The notes under the pieces are model-generated. The model saw only the letters and a program-made list of their open reading frames with translations. It was not told the origin of the DNA and did no database searches. DNA of 64,000 nt from JAMZMI01 sp039944535 (GTDB lineage: Bacteria > Bacteroidota > Bacteroidia > Cytophagales > Cyclobacteriaceae): positions 372,001 through 436,000 of the forward strand of contig JBDUYP010000001.1 of assembly GCA_039944535.1 (NCBI GenBank). The letters are read 5' to 3'. The translations under genes and the position numbers were made by a program. Shown one piece after another: positions 9,423 through 19,542 of the stretch; the stretch's first letter is position 1, and each line of letters opens with the position of its first letter.

Positions 9423-9805
9423 TGAAGCGAAGAATTCACGGTGAACGTAATAGAGATTTATCTCAATCTCTTGTAAAGGGAAATAAGTATTTTGATTGGG
9501 TAATTACTACTGCGTTTTACTCCTCTATTCATTTTGTTGAGGATTCAATATTGCCAACTAATATTGGAAGCATACACTGTAAGAATATCAATGACGTTAA
9601 GCAAGCATATAGGATGTCAGGTCGTCATCAAGCAAGAGAGAGGTTAGTCTTCGATAACCTCAATCTTAAAATTGCGGCTAAGTACAAATGGTTGGATGAT
9701 AATTCTAGAAACTCCAGATATGTCACTTATAAGATCAAAAGACAAGAAGCTGAGAAAGCCCTTCAATACTTAGATGAAATATATTCTGAGTGCTATAAAA
9801 AATAG
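9422..9805 (+). CDS. HEPN-like domain protein
   Basis: A 127-residue, all-helical basic protein. The pattern KYFDWVITTAFYSSIHFVED followed by a conserved His-rich/RERL helix (GRHQARERLVFDNL) and KYKWLDDNSRNSRY resembles stand-alone HEPN-like proteins, whose core reads AhhhAhYhhhHhh...HxxR...YxxLxxxSRxxRY. HEPN domains bind or cut RNA in toxin-antitoxin and defence systems, or act as non-catalytic nucleotide-binding partners. A canonical Rx4-6H catalytic motif cannot be named with confidence here. It is translated by TAATG coupling with the upstream gene, and together they form a compact two-gene unit. Confidence 0.55.
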   Translation: MKRRIHGERNRDLSQSLVKGNKYFDWVITTAFYSSIHFVEDSILPTNIGSIHCKNINDVKQAYRMSGRHQARERLVFDNLNLKIAAKYKWLDDNSRNSRYVTYKIKRQEAEKALQYLDEIYSECYKK

Positions 9806-9880
9806 ATATTTGAGAAAATACTTTTCTTTCTCATTGTTGAACGAATAAGGCTGATTCTATAGAGGAGTACTTGACAACTT

Positions 9881-12800
9881 CTACTCATAAACATAAACCC
9901 ATTTTCCTTTGTCTTTGGCATGAATGGAAGCTTTATACATCGCTTCTGACTGTACGCCTGGCATGTAAAATTTTCCCGGATACGCTGCGGTCACACTCAC
10001 TTTAAAGGTCTTAGCCTCCCCGTTCTGTAAATGAAAATAGGTGTAAACCCGATCATCTCGGATGTCCTGATATTGGAAAGAACTATAATCCGAAGTTTGC
10101 TGATCGTTGAGGCGGTCGTTTTGAATCTCCCAACCTGACGGCAGGATATGCGATAGAGCAATGTCCCGCACGCTTCCATATGCATAGTTGTTTTTTACTG
10201 TCACCAATACATCAAATGACTTTCCTACTTTGATAGAGTCCGCATTGAATGAACGTCCCTTTGGATCGACCACTCTCATTTTGATGCTCATGTCCGAATA
10301 GTCGGCAATTTCACTACCTGGCTTAGGTGTGCCTGTGGTGGTAAGGGTAGCAAAAAGGTTAGACTTTCCTGCGTTGCTGATCTTGAGCTTGTCCCCATTT
10401 TTGGGTGAAATCTCCGAACGGTAAATCGCCTTGTCGGAAGTCCAGGAAGTTGAGGTGTTGCCATAGCCGATATCAGCAGACATGGGCTCATCTGTATTAT
10501 TGGCAATGACGTATTTGCCAATGGCCAGCAAAGCATAGGCCGTAGTTTGTGTGCTCATCCATGAGTCGTTTGACAGTCGTTCTGAAAGTTCCTGAAGGAT
10601 TTTGAAAGCTTCGCTATAGTCTTCCAAATACGTGTATGCCTCCAGCTTGAGTGCCAGATCACGACCGTATGACCCATAGCTGTAATAATAGTAGCTATAA
10701 CGCTCTTCCTTCAAGGGTTTTGTGGCGTTTTCAAATAAACTTATCGCTGCATCCTTTTGGCCTATAGCCGCATAGGCAGCTGCCAGTTTGCATATGGCCT
10801 GATAAGATTTGCCAGAGGTGCTTCTCAATCTGTTCATTGCGCCAAGTTCTGCATGACCATCTATGGCTAGCGTAAACAGACGATAAGACTGAATCAAATC
10901 TGAATCCCAATGATCTGGAGACTTGGTCCAAATGGTGGCTTTATTGCGTTGGTATTTTCTCAAGCCAGCCATCAGGCTGGTAGAGACTGGGAAGCCTTTT
11001 TTCTGCGCTTCGATCAGAAAATGATAAGCATAACTCGAGCCCCAGCTATTGGTATGGGTAGATCCGGGCCAGTAGGTCATGCCGCCGCTCACCGATTGAA
11101 ACTTGGACAGTTTCTCTATAGCAGCCTGAATATTACTCTCAATTTTTATGCGTTCTTCATTGGTTAGCTCTGTTACTTCATCCAGGTACAATTGAGGAAA
11201 TACAGAAGAGACCGTCTGTTCGATACATCCATGAGGGTATCTGATGAGGTACTGCAGTCGTCTTTCCATGTTAATAGGCGGAATAGATGCCAGTTCCAGT
11301 GAAACGCGATTTGTGCCATCCATGCCGAAAAGTGATATAGGCAGCTCGGTATCTTCTCCGGCTTTAATTGCAACGAGCTTCGATATGGTCTGTGCTTCGT
11401 TGGGAGAGCGAGATGCAATGTTGATCTCATGTCTGGCAGTTTCCGCTCCGGATGTGCCTTTTATAACCAGTTTGCCCAAACCGATTTTCTCTTCTACTAC
11501 AAGGTCGAAGTATAACGTGCCTGTCTCTTTATCCAGTTTGATTTTTTGTGATTTGGCTCCTGCCAATTTCAATACACCGGAAGTTTCTATTTCGATGGTT
11601 GCATCTTTGATGTGATCCTTGTACCTGAAAACATTCACCGGTAAGCTCACTTTTTCACCTGGCCCGACCACACGCGGAAGTGTACCTAAAACCATCAGAG
11701 GTTTCACAACTGGGGTTGCTTTTTCAGCACTTCCATAAGCTTCATTTAGTCCGGCGACCACCATGGTTTTAACCGATCCGATGTATTGCGGCATGGTAAA
11801 CGAGTGTTTCCTGGAACCACCCGCATCAAGGAAGAATGGCCCCATAAACTGAACGACAGGCTTAAACCTGTTCTCCTGCATTTTATCAGGGTCTGGCAGA
11901 CCTCCTTCGCCACCACCGATGGTTATGAGTCTTTCTAGTCGTCCGCCATAGGCACCAATCACATCATTGTAGAGGTCCCAGGATTTTACGCCGATGGCCT
12001 CTTTACTGTAAAAGTGATCCCATGGTTGCGGGGTTTTGAAATTGGTAATATCAAGAAGACCTTCATCGACCACAGCGAGCGTATAAGACATGGGTTGTGC
12101 GTTTTGCTCCGTAATGGTGATCTCTACTGGTTCGCCAGGGCGAAGTTCGTCAGCCATTTTTATGACCGGCTGCAACTTGGTGTTCGGGTCAAAAACCTTG
12201 ATAGGTGCTACTCCATACAGGCGGATAGGCAGATCATTGATCGTTTGACCGTGAGGTTGTAGCAGGGTCACGTTGAGGTAAACGTTTGGAGCCATTTTGG
12301 CTGAAGCCGGAATTTCGAAAGTAGTCCATTCTTTTTCGCTTTCTATCCAAAAACTTTCCAGAACGGAGCTGCCATTTTCTATGCTTACGAGTGCCTTGCC
12401 TTCCAGACTGCCTCTCATGGTCACTTGTATATTTTCACCTACGGCATATTCCTCTTTGTTGGTGCTCACCTCAAGGGCAGTGGAGCCCATGCTGTTTTCA
12501 TCAGATCCGCCGTACCAGCTCGTATAGAAAACTTTGCTGGCTGAGTGGCCCGAAGAAGGGTCTTTGATCACAGCTATATATCGTCCCCAGTTTGGGCTTT
12601 TGATTTCGAAATTAACACTGGCCTGTCCATTCTGAGTGTTCACTTTTTTGGTTTCCACCAATGTGGAATATCTCGATGAAAGGTAATTGGTACTATTGTC
12701 ATAGGAATGATTCCACCACCAGCTCCAGTTGAGTTTGTATATTTTAAAATCCAGGCCGGATTTGTTCACAGGGTTTCCATTTGCATCAAGCGAAACAATT

Positions 12801-15373
12801 TTCATTGTTTGCTGCTCATCGCGCTTGATTCGGAAGCCTTCGGCACTGGTTAGATTTAGCCCCACAAAGGTGTTGTAAGGGTAATAGGTGACTGATTTGG
12901 TATTGATACTAAAACCTCCACCCGGTTCGAAAGCTTTGGTATTGAATGTGGCTTTGAGTGCTCCCGGTGAATTGGGTTTGTAGGGCAGTTGGAGATTGAG
13001 TGCTGCTTTGCCTTGCTCATCTACCTGGCCCTGAAAAATGACCTCTGGGTTTTTTTGAAATTTTTTCACATTATCATCAAACTCATATTGAGCGTATCCC
13101 TCAAAGGTGGTATTTGTCTGGTCAAGGCTGAGTTCTGTTTCAACCTTCAGGTTGCTGCCGGTTACACCAGTGAGCCAGTCCACTTGCATCTGACCGGACA
13201 GGTTTCGGTTTTCATAGGTTATGGGGTCTACACCTAAATCGAGATTGATTTTCAGCCGGTTGGGTTTGATTGTTTCGATTTTTACCGTTTTGTTGAAATG
13301 GTTATTCCCCACAGAAATATTGGCGTTCCAGTAGCCGGTCGGTGCATCAGAAGGGGTGCTGGTCTTGAAGGTGTACAATCCGTTTACACCATTTCTTAAT
13401 ACCTGCTTGTCGCGGACTGTTCCTCGTGGGTCTCGCAGCTCCATCACAATAGGGTGATTCGCTGGAATGCGGTTGTCTGGGTCCTCGAGCATAAAGCTCA
13501 GGTAAACATCATCTCCAGGTCTCCACACGCCTCTTTCTCCGTAAACAAAACCTTTCATGTTTCCTTTAACTCGTGTGCCCGAAACGTCAAAATTGCTGGT
13601 AGAAAGTGCTTCGTTATCGTTGAGTCGCAGGTAGGATTTTTGCCCCTGATGCTCTGCCATCACTAGAAAGGGCCTTCTGTCAGGGTTGAATTTGGCTGTG
13701 CCATCAGTATCTGCGAGAGAGGAGCCGAGCTCCTGTAGCTGGTAATCTAAAATTTTGATGTTGGCCTTGATCGGTTGGGCGGTGGTCATGTTGGTAGAGA
13801 AAACAACCATGGAATTATCAGCGCCGATTTTGGCAATCAAGCCTATGTCTGTAGCCAGAAGGCTTGTGGTCATGTACCTTCCACTGTGATAGTAGGAAAC
13901 ATGACATGGGTTGTCGCGCTCTTGCCACCGGTAACCATTGGGATATCTGTATGACCACAAATTGCCATACGAGTAGAAGCCATCACCGGAGTAGATGCTC
14001 CATTCACTCTGCTCGTATTCTTCTTGTGCTTCGAAGGTTTCTTCACATGGGAAGTTGGTGTCTTCCGGAGCAAATCCTATGCGAATTTGGTACAGGGCTC
14101 CAGGCTCGGCCTGAAATAGACTGGAAAGCTCAAGTGTAAACCTGTTCCACGCGCTCAGGTCATCAGCTTGATCTTTTAGTGATATGGTTTTGTTCATCAC
14201 TACCTGACCCACACGTATCAGTTCATCATTGCCATTGTATCTGTTTGTTTGGAAAAATTGAGGCAAATTATCCTCAAATATTTTTACAATTTCGACTCGT
14301 ACAGCTTTCAAATTGACCGACTCAAAAGGCAAAACAAGTCCGTCTGTAGAAGGTAGGATAGAGCCAGAACCGACGAGCTTGACCGCTGGTTTTTCTGGCT
14401 CAAAAGCAACATAGCTCACTGAGTTTTGCTCCAGGGGTTTGTTCTTAGAGTTTTTGATGCCCTGAGAGATTTCCAGCTTTCTGGTGCCACTCAAATTTTT
14501 AGGAACATATACTTTGAGCTCGTTTCCGTTTATTACCATTCCGGGGTTTTTGACTCCTTCTATTTGTATCAGACCAGCAAGGGTTTGTTTGGTGTCTAGC
14601 GGGTCTGAAAAGTATACAGAAACATAGGTGTCGTTGCTGGAATTGAGTTTGGTTGAAAGCACCGCAAACACACCAATAGATGGAATGGTTACCTTCAGAT
14701 TTTCAGATTTTTTAATACCGATTGGAGATCCGGAGACTACCAGATTGAATGTTTCATTTTGTTCGCCTCGCTTGAGTCCGGTGATATCAAACCTGTGCGT
14801 GGTTCCGCTGGTGTGTTGCCAACTGATGGATAGGCCATCTGGAACATCGATCATTTTTTCTACATTTTCATTCTCAGCAAAATCGGCTATGGTAATCATG
14901 CCACTTAATGAAAGCTTGTCTGGCTTTGAGGGGTCTGGTGCATCTACGGGAGAAAGCTTCACGTCGAAGTTTTGCTCTATGACTTTCACATTGATTTCGA
15001 AAACCTCAAGTTCTTTGGGTACTTCGGCCAGGGCTTTGAGCTTTAGGCCAAATATATAACCCTGACCCGACCTTAGTTTTTTAGTGGGGGAAAAGGTGAT
15101 TTCATGAGCGGCGGTTTTTACCAGAGAACCTTCGATGGCTGGTAAGATATCAAGTATTTCATCGGCAGAGATGTCGTCAGGTATGGTCACGTTCTCCGTA
15201 AATTGGACTCTGATATTGTCCTTATGAGAAATGGTGCCGCTGGTGTAGGCTTTGATGTATTCAGAAAATCGGGAATCAAATACCTTCTGTTCGGTATTTG
15301 TTGATTTCTTATCTGAATTACATGAGTATAGGATGGCTGCTAAAAGCGCGAAAAAGGCAATATAGGCTTTCAT
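9881..15373 (-). CDS. bacterial alpha-2-macroglobulin (YfhM/YfaS-like) lipoprotein
   Basis: A giant 1830-residue alpha-2-macroglobulin-like protease inhibitor. It starts with a signal peptide and a probable lipidated Cys (AILYSC), as in other bacterial A2Ms that sit in the periplasm. Repeated beta-rich macroglobulin (MG) domains occupy the N-terminal two thirds, including an MG2-type region with YGERGVWRPGDDVYLSFML near residue 610. The thioester motif GCIEQ is intact near residue 1380 within the helical TED domain (IRYPHGCIEQTVSSVFPQ). The C-terminal part is receptor-domain-like. It traps attacking proteases and is expected to cooperate with PBP1c in envelope defence and repair. Unusually, its usual neighbour pbpC is displaced by an inserted inverted gene pair. 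Confidence 0.93.
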   Translation of the reverse strand: MKAYIAFFALLAAILYSCNSDKKSTNTEQKVFDSRFSEYIKAYTSGTISHKDNIRVQFTENVTIPDDISADEILDILPAIEGSLVKTAAHEITFSPTKKLRSGQGYIFGLKLKALAEVPKELEVFEINVKVIEQNFDVKLSPVDAPDPSKPDKLSLSGMITIADFAENENVEKMIDVPDGLSISWQHTSGTTHRFDITGLKRGEQNETFNLVVSGSPIGIKKSENLKVTIPSIGVFAVLSTKLNSSNDTYVSVYFSDPLDTKQTLAGLIQIEGVKNPGMVINGNELKVYVPKNLSGTRKLEISQGIKNSKNKPLEQNSVSYVAFEPEKPAVKLVGSGSILPSTDGLVLPFESVNLKAVRVEIVKIFEDNLPQFFQTNRYNGNDELIRVGQVVMNKTISLKDQADDLSAWNRFTLELSSLFQAEPGALYQIRIGFAPEDTNFPCEETFEAQEEYEQSEWSIYSGDGFYSYGNLWSYRYPNGYRWQERDNPCHVSYYHSGRYMTTSLLATDIGLIAKIGADNSMVVFSTNMTTAQPIKANIKILDYQLQELGSSLADTDGTAKFNPDRRPFLVMAEHQGQKSYLRLNDNEALSTSNFDVSGTRVKGNMKGFVYGERGVWRPGDDVYLSFMLEDPDNRIPANHPIVMELRDPRGTVRDKQVLRNGVNGLYTFKTSTPSDAPTGYWNANISVGNNHFNKTVKIETIKPNRLKINLDLGVDPITYENRNLSGQMQVDWLTGVTGSNLKVETELSLDQTNTTFEGYAQYEFDDNVKKFQKNPEVIFQGQVDEQGKAALNLQLPYKPNSPGALKATFNTKAFEPGGGFSINTKSVTYYPYNTFVGLNLTSAEGFRIKRDEQQTMKIVSLDANGNPVNKSGLDFKIYKLNWSWWWNHSYDNSTNYLSSRYSTLVETKKVNTQNGQASVNFEIKSPNWGRYIAVIKDPSSGHSASKVFYTSWYGGSDENSMGSTALEVSTNKEEYAVGENIQVTMRGSLEGKALVSIENGSSVLESFWIESEKEWTTFEIPASAKMAPNVYLNVTLLQPHGQTINDLPIRLYGVAPIKVFDPNTKLQPVIKMADELRPGEPVEITITEQNAQPMSYTLAVVDEGLLDITNFKTPQPWDHFYSKEAIGVKSWDLYNDVIGAYGGRLERLITIGGGEGGLPDPDKMQENRFKPVVQFMGPFFLDAGGSRKHSFTMPQYIGSVKTMVVAGLNEAYGSAEKATPVVKPLMVLGTLPRVVGPGEKVSLPVNVFRYKDHIKDATIEIETSGVLKLAGAKSQKIKLDKETGTLYFDLVVEEKIGLGKLVIKGTSGAETARHEINIASRSPNEAQTISKLVAIKAGEDTELPISLFGMDGTNRVSLELASIPPINMERRLQYLIRYPHGCIEQTVSSVFPQLYLDEVTELTNEERIKIESNIQAAIEKLSKFQSVSGGMTYWPGSTHTNSWGSSYAYHFLIEAQKKGFPVSTSLMAGLRKYQRNKATIWTKSPDHWDSDLIQSYRLFTLAIDGHAELGAMNRLRSTSGKSYQAICKLAAAYAAIGQKDAAISLFENATKPLKEERYSYYYYSYGSYGRDLALKLEAYTYLEDYSEAFKILQELSERLSNDSWMSTQTTAYALLAIGKYVIANNTDEPMSADIGYGNTSTSWTSDKAIYRSEISPKNGDKLKISNAGKSNLFATLTTTGTPKPGSEIADYSDMSIKMRVVDPKGRSFNADSIKVGKSFDVLVTVKNNYAYGSVRDIALSHILPSGWEIQNDRLNDQQTSDYSSFQYQDIRDDRVYTYFHLQNGEAKTFKVSVTAAYPGKFYMPGVQSEAMYKASIHAKDKGKWVYVYE

Positions 15374-15468
15374 AAAACGGGATTTTATTTGACGTGCCCA
15401 TATTAATTAAAAATGATCGCAAATAGGGATTTGAGGGTGTTATTATTTTGGTGTTCTCATGTTTCCTA

Positions 15469-16392
15469 TTACTGAATAAACTTCACGTTCCTCTGCAAAC
15501 CCTCAAACTTTGTCCGCTTCACTGCTGATTTTTTAAAGACTTTCTGAAAGACTTCCCGCGTCATTTCCTGCCAGTCTTGTTTCGAGAATGCTTCCCAGCC
15601 CTGAGGCTGAAATGCTGGCTCATTATGTGGCTTTGAAAACCTGTTCCACGGGCAAACATCCTGACAGATGTCACAGCCGAAGGCCCAACCTTCCATTTTG
15701 TCTTTAAATTCTGACGGGATTTCATCTTTCAACTCAATGGTGAGATACGAAATGCAGCGACTGCCATCTACCACATACGGTTGCGGAATGGCATCAGTGG
15801 GGCACGCATCCTGACAGGCCGTGCAGGTGCCACAGTAGTCTTGCATTGGTCCGTCTGGCTCTAGTTCCAGATCGATGATCAACTCTGCCAGGAAAAAGAA
15901 ACTTCCCATTTGCCGGTTGAGGAGGAGGGAATTTTTGCCAATCCAACCAATGCCACTTTTGGCTGCCCAGGCTCGCTCATGCACTGGAGCAGAATCCACA
16001 AATACTCGACCATCTACCTCGCCAATCTCTTCTGTGATCCTGTTCATGAATGTCTTCAGTTTGTCTTTGATGACCAAGTGATAATCCTGACCATAAGCGT
16101 ATTTGGCTATTTTGGGGTTGCCTTCGCCGGACTGGTCTTTTTTGGGATAATAGTTGTAGACCAGAGACACTACAGATTTGGCGCCCGGAACCAGATTGGT
16201 CGGGTCAAGCCGCTTTTCAAAATGATTTTCCAGATAGCCCATCTTTCCCTGATATCCACGCTTGAGCCATTCTTCGACCTTCGGGGCTTCATCTTGTAAG
16301 AAACCCGCTTTTGATATGCCACAGAACGAAAAGCCCAGGTCGGTGGCTATGGATTTTATGAGCGCTGAGTTTTTAGAGATTGTGCCGTTCAT
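15469..16392 (-). CDS. queG: epoxyqueuosine reductase
   Basis: QueG performs the last step of queuosine synthesis, reducing epoxyqueuosine in the wobble position of tRNAs with GUN anticodons. The 307 residues show an N-terminal cobalamin-binding region, the YHLVIKDKL motif, HERAWAAKSGIGWIGKN, and two 4Fe-4S cluster motifs: CGTCTACQDACPTDAI and CDICQDVCPWN. The C-terminal HEAT-like extension of longer homologues is absent, as in many short QueG proteins. It overlaps the BCCT transporter stop by four bases (ATGA), so translation is coupled, although no shared function is evident. Confidence 0.95.
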   Translation of the reverse strand: MNGTISKNSALIKSIATDLGFSFCGISKAGFLQDEAPKVEEWLKRGYQGKMGYLENHFEKRLDPTNLVPGAKSVVSLVYNYYPKKDQSGEGNPKIAKYAYGQDYHLVIKDKLKTFMNRITEEIGEVDGRVFVDSAPVHERAWAAKSGIGWIGKNSLLLNRQMGSFFFLAELIIDLELEPDGPMQDYCGTCTACQDACPTDAIPQPYVVDGSRCISYLTIELKDEIPSEFKDKMEGWAFGCDICQDVCPWNRFSKPHNEPAFQPQGWEAFSKQDWQEMTREVFQKVFKKSAVKRTKFEGLQRNVKFIQ

Positions 16393-17891
16393 GCCACTTT
16401 GTTAAACAGGAGTTTGATAGCTCCCAGTGCGATCAAAATAACCAAAAAAAGTGCAGGGAAACCACCAAGTACAGATATCATTTTGATGCCCTCAATACCT
16501 GCGTATGAAATCATCACCCATGCCACCGCGCCAATGATCGTCCCCCATACCAACTTGATCATCAGTGGGGATTCCTGATTCTCAGTAGTGATGCCACGTG
16601 TACATAGATTGCTCATGGCAGAGGTGTTGGAGTCAGCTGCAGTCACATAAGAAATGAATGTGATGATAAGAAAAAGCACCCCAGTGATTTGGGAAAGTGG
16701 AAGTCTGTTTAGAATGGCATAGATGACGTTTTCAGGCCCTTCTGTGGAAAGCAGTGCAAACAAACCTCCATCACTCAATATGTCAAAATAGATAGATGAC
16801 CCGCTGAAAATGGACATCCAGCAAAGACCAAAAAGTGAAGGGTAAAGAAAATTGATTCTGATAAAGGACCGGACAGAATAGCCACGTCCCAGACGTCCTA
16901 AAAACAGGGCGGAAATGGGTGTCCAGGCAAGCCAATTGGCCCAGTTGAAAACGGTCCAGCTAGCAAACCAGTCCTGATCTAAAGTAGCGTTCCAATTGAG
17001 GCTCCTTGGGATGAAGTTCTGAATGTACTGGGCTATTCCGGTTGTTGCAGATTCAAGAATAAATTTACTGGGGCCAAAAGCAAAAAAGAAAATAGCAAGA
17101 ATGAAAAAGGCCTTGATGTTGTAGTCTGAAAGAGTCCTGATCCCGTGCATGAGGCCGCTTGCGGCTGAAGCCACGAAAGTGCCCACTATGAGCAGAGCGA
17201 TTAGCACCAAAATAAAGTCCGACTTGGGCACACCCAGAGCAGTGGAAAGCCCTCCTGAGATGGTCAAGATCCCGGTACCAAGTGATGCGGCCATACCAGC
17301 CACCAGCCCGTACAGACAAATAATGTCAACAATATGCCCCGTTGTTCCATGAGACTTGGAGCCAAACAAAGGATAAAGCATGGAGCCTACTTCAAAAGGT
17401 TGTTTGAGGTTGTAAAAGCAATAGGTAAAAACCAAAGAGGCCACCGTGTAAATGGCATAAGGACTGAAGGTCCAGTGTAGAAATATGGTGGAAAGTGAAA
17501 AAGCCTGAGCAGCCTCGCTACCTCCCGTGATTCCCAAAGTGGCGGGTGGGTTGTGAAAGTGGAAAAGTGGTTCTGCCGTACCCCAGAAAAGAATTCCGGT
17601 AGCAATGGTCGTGCAAAGTGTGACCGAAAACCAGCGCCACCTGGATAAGAGCGGTTTGGCTCCTGTGCCCCCGATTATCACTTTTCCCAATGGGGAAAAA
17701 TAAATGACAAGGATAAGAAGGACAAAGAGAAAAACACTCCAACTGAAAAGCCAACTGAAGCGGTCTAAAATCCAGCTATTGGCCGTGCTGGTAGCCGTGA
17801 GAAAAGCCTCTTTGTCATACAAGCTGAACAAAAGTGTGGCAACAAGGAGGATAACCGGAGGCCAGAATTTGATGGGATTGAGACGTTGCAT
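16389..17891 (-). CDS. BCCT family betaine/choline/carnitine transporter
   Basis: A 500-residue inner-membrane transporter with about 12 TM helices. BCCT hallmarks include WGTAEPLFHFHNPP near residue 105, WTFSPYAIYTVASLVFTY near 140, and the Trp-rich NWANWLAWTPISALFLGRLGRGY near 315 that belongs to the substrate and coupling helices. It lacks the long N- and C-terminal extensions used for osmosensing in BetP, so it may be constitutively active or selective for a methylated amine such as betaine. Direction and ion coupling cannot be read from sequence. It overlaps queG downstream by 4 nt. Confidence 0.9.
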   Translation of the reverse strand: MQRLNPIKFWPPVILLVATLLFSLYDKEAFLTATSTANSWILDRFSWLFSWSVFLFVLLILVIYFSPLGKVIIGGTGAKPLLSRWRWFSVTLCTTIATGILFWGTAEPLFHFHNPPATLGITGGSEAAQAFSLSTIFLHWTFSPYAIYTVASLVFTYCFYNLKQPFEVGSMLYPLFGSKSHGTTGHIVDIICLYGLVAGMAASLGTGILTISGGLSTALGVPKSDFILVLIALLIVGTFVASAASGLMHGIRTLSDYNIKAFFILAIFFFAFGPSKFILESATTGIAQYIQNFIPRSLNWNATLDQDWFASWTVFNWANWLAWTPISALFLGRLGRGYSVRSFIRINFLYPSLFGLCWMSIFSGSSIYFDILSDGGLFALLSTEGPENVIYAILNRLPLSQITGVLFLIITFISYVTAADSNTSAMSNLCTRGITTENQESPLMIKLVWGTIIGAVAWVMISYAGIEGIKMISVLGGFPALFLVILIALGAIKLLFNKVA

Positions 17892-17921
17892 CTAGCGCAA
17901 AACTAAGAGATAATAAGATGC

Positions 17922-18197
17922 CTACTTTTTGTCGGAATGTCCAAGGCTTTTGCCTGGTGCTATGCGGTCTCTCACCAGTTGTTTGAGTTCGGTGATATCG
18001 GGGTGCCTTCCAGCTTCCTTTCGGGAAAACACCAATTCGCCGTTTGCATAGACATCAAAAACTCCTCCCGTACCTTGCTTGAGCGTCACTTCGTCTAGTT
18101 CTTCTGAAAATGTGGTGAGCAATTCCTGGCTCACCCACGTGGCGCGATGCATCCACCGGCAGAGTTTACAATACTCAATTGTAACTTGATTGGGCAT
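17922..18197 (-). CDS. SelT/SelW/SelH (Rdx) family protein
   Basis: A 91-residue thioredoxin-like Rdx-family protein. The redox motif CKLC (residues 10-13, in IEYCKLCRWMHRATW) is the Cys version of the CxxU of eukaryotic SelW. GTGGVFDVYANGELVFSRKE matches the strand-turn region conserved in the family. The length is typical. It is presumably a cytoplasmic thiol-disulfide protein of uncharacterised partner. It lies 30 nt upstream of the BCCT gene on the same strand. Confidence 0.85.
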   Translation of the reverse strand: MPNQVTIEYCKLCRWMHRATWVSQELLTTFSEELDEVTLKQGTGGVFDVYANGELVFSRKEAGRHPDITELKQLVRDRIAPGKSLGHSDKK

Positions 18198-18245
18198 CTG
18201 CTAAAGATAGAGAATCGCTATTTACTTTTTTTTGTCAAGGCTGTC

Positions 18246-19343
18246 TTATTGCTTGATTATGCGTTTTTCAAAAACTTGGTTTTTGTTGTAAAAGATGAGA
18301 AAGAAGGTGCCTCTTCGTGTCTCAAGTATCTGGTTGATGTTTTGCTGGGCCAGCTGAGGTATCGTTTGATTTTCTGCCCATAGCAATTTGCCTGTGTGAT
18401 CAAATATCTGGTAGCTCGTAAATGCAGCTCCCGATATTGTAATGTTGCCTGGGCTTGGGTTCGGATATATATGGATGTCCTCCAGCTCATTGGCCGATAG
18501 TGATTTGATAAGCGTTTTCATCTTAAAATTTTCATTCTGACCATCAAAGTCATACTGAACGAGTCTGTAGTAACTGTCTTCTCGAAAATCCTCATCTACA
18601 AATGAGTAATGTTGAGTGTCTGTTGTGGTGCCATTTCCTTCTATCATGCCAATCGTGGAAAATGTTGGATTCGAAAAAGTGGCTTTTTGAATTTCAAAGT
18701 GGTCATTGTCTATCTCTGATCCTGTTTTCCACTCAAGGAGAGCGTTTCCGTTCCATTCAGTCGCAGAAAAACTGAGCAGCTGTATGGGTAATGAAGCACA
18801 GCCACCGCCGCAGCACCCGCCGTTTTCACAACCTTCTTCACCCTCTGGAGCAGAGAGGGTTCCTCCGTTATCTTGAAAATCTCCAAACTGCATGGTTGCA
18901 TTGTCGCCCACATCCACCGAGCCTGTACTGTTATTTGTAAATGTGCCCGTGACTGTCATATTGCCGTCAACGCCCGTGTCACCCGAAAACACTAATCCAC
19001 CATTGTCATAATCTCCATTAATTTGAAAAGTACCACCTTCCGCTACGTAAGCTGATCCTGCAGAGAAAACAGAAACGTCACCATTTACGATTAGTGTGCC
19101 ATAGATGATTAAGTTATCATAAACTTCAAAATCACCATTGATGGTGAGTGTGGCATCCACTTCGATTGTGAGGGATTGGGTACCCAAGGCAAAACCCTGA
19201 CGAACAGGGTTTCCAGTGACTGAGCATGGGCTATCAGCAGCTGTAACTGTAGCATTTGTGCCAAAGTTAGTTGGGCACTGTGAATATGTGATCCATGAGA
19301 TCGCCAGCATCCCAATAAGGATAATAAGTTTGTTTGGTTCCAT
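18246..19343 (-). CDS. T9SS type A sorting-domain surface protein (paralogue 1)
   Basis: A 365-residue secreted protein. A signal peptide (to about residue 22, ...TYSQC) is followed by a repetitive Gly/Thr/Asp-rich beta-helix region (units such as LTINGDFEVYDNLIIYGTLIVNGD) resembling polymer-forming or autotransporter-like repeats. A cysteine knot-like motif CENGGCCGGGC precedes the usual Bacteroidota linker LPIQLLSFSATEWNGNALLEW, then a fibronectin-like module and a C-terminal ~75-residue Por/T9SS sorting domain (IYPNPSPGNITISG...). It should be exported by the type IX system and held at the cell surface. The next gene upstream is a close paralogue with the same architecture. Confidence 0.85.
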   Translation of the reverse strand: MEPNKLIILIGMLAISWITYSQCPTNFGTNATVTAADSPCSVTGNPVRQGFALGTQSLTIEVDATLTINGDFEVYDNLIIYGTLIVNGDVSVFSAGSAYVAEGGTFQINGDYDNGGLVFSGDTGVDGNMTVTGTFTNNSTGSVDVGDNATMQFGDFQDNGGTLSAPEGEEGCENGGCCGGGCASLPIQLLSFSATEWNGNALLEWKTGSEIDNDHFEIQKATFSNPTFSTIGMIEGNGTTTDTQHYSFVDEDFREDSYYRLVQYDFDGQNENFKMKTLIKSLSANELEDIHIYPNPSPGNITISGAAFTSYQIFDHTGKLLWAENQTIPQLAQQNINQILETRRGTFFLIFYNKNQVFEKRIIKQ

Positions 19344-19542
19344 TTTTCATAACTGTTCTTATAGTTAATTTAACAAAACCGTTCAATGTATAAAACTATT
19401 TTTCGTTTATTTTCAACCACCCCTGTGAGTTATGTGAATTAGAGGGACATCTAAATAATTAGTTCACTAGATGGAATTTATTTATGAATGGAGTTTTTGA
19501 CTTTTATAAAATGAAACAAAAAGTCAAAATTGATATTTGCCC

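Noticed and set aside
9997..15059. Many long opposite-strand and shifted frames within the A2M gene
   Set aside because: They are shadows of one large coding frame with clear homology and no independent start signals or folds.
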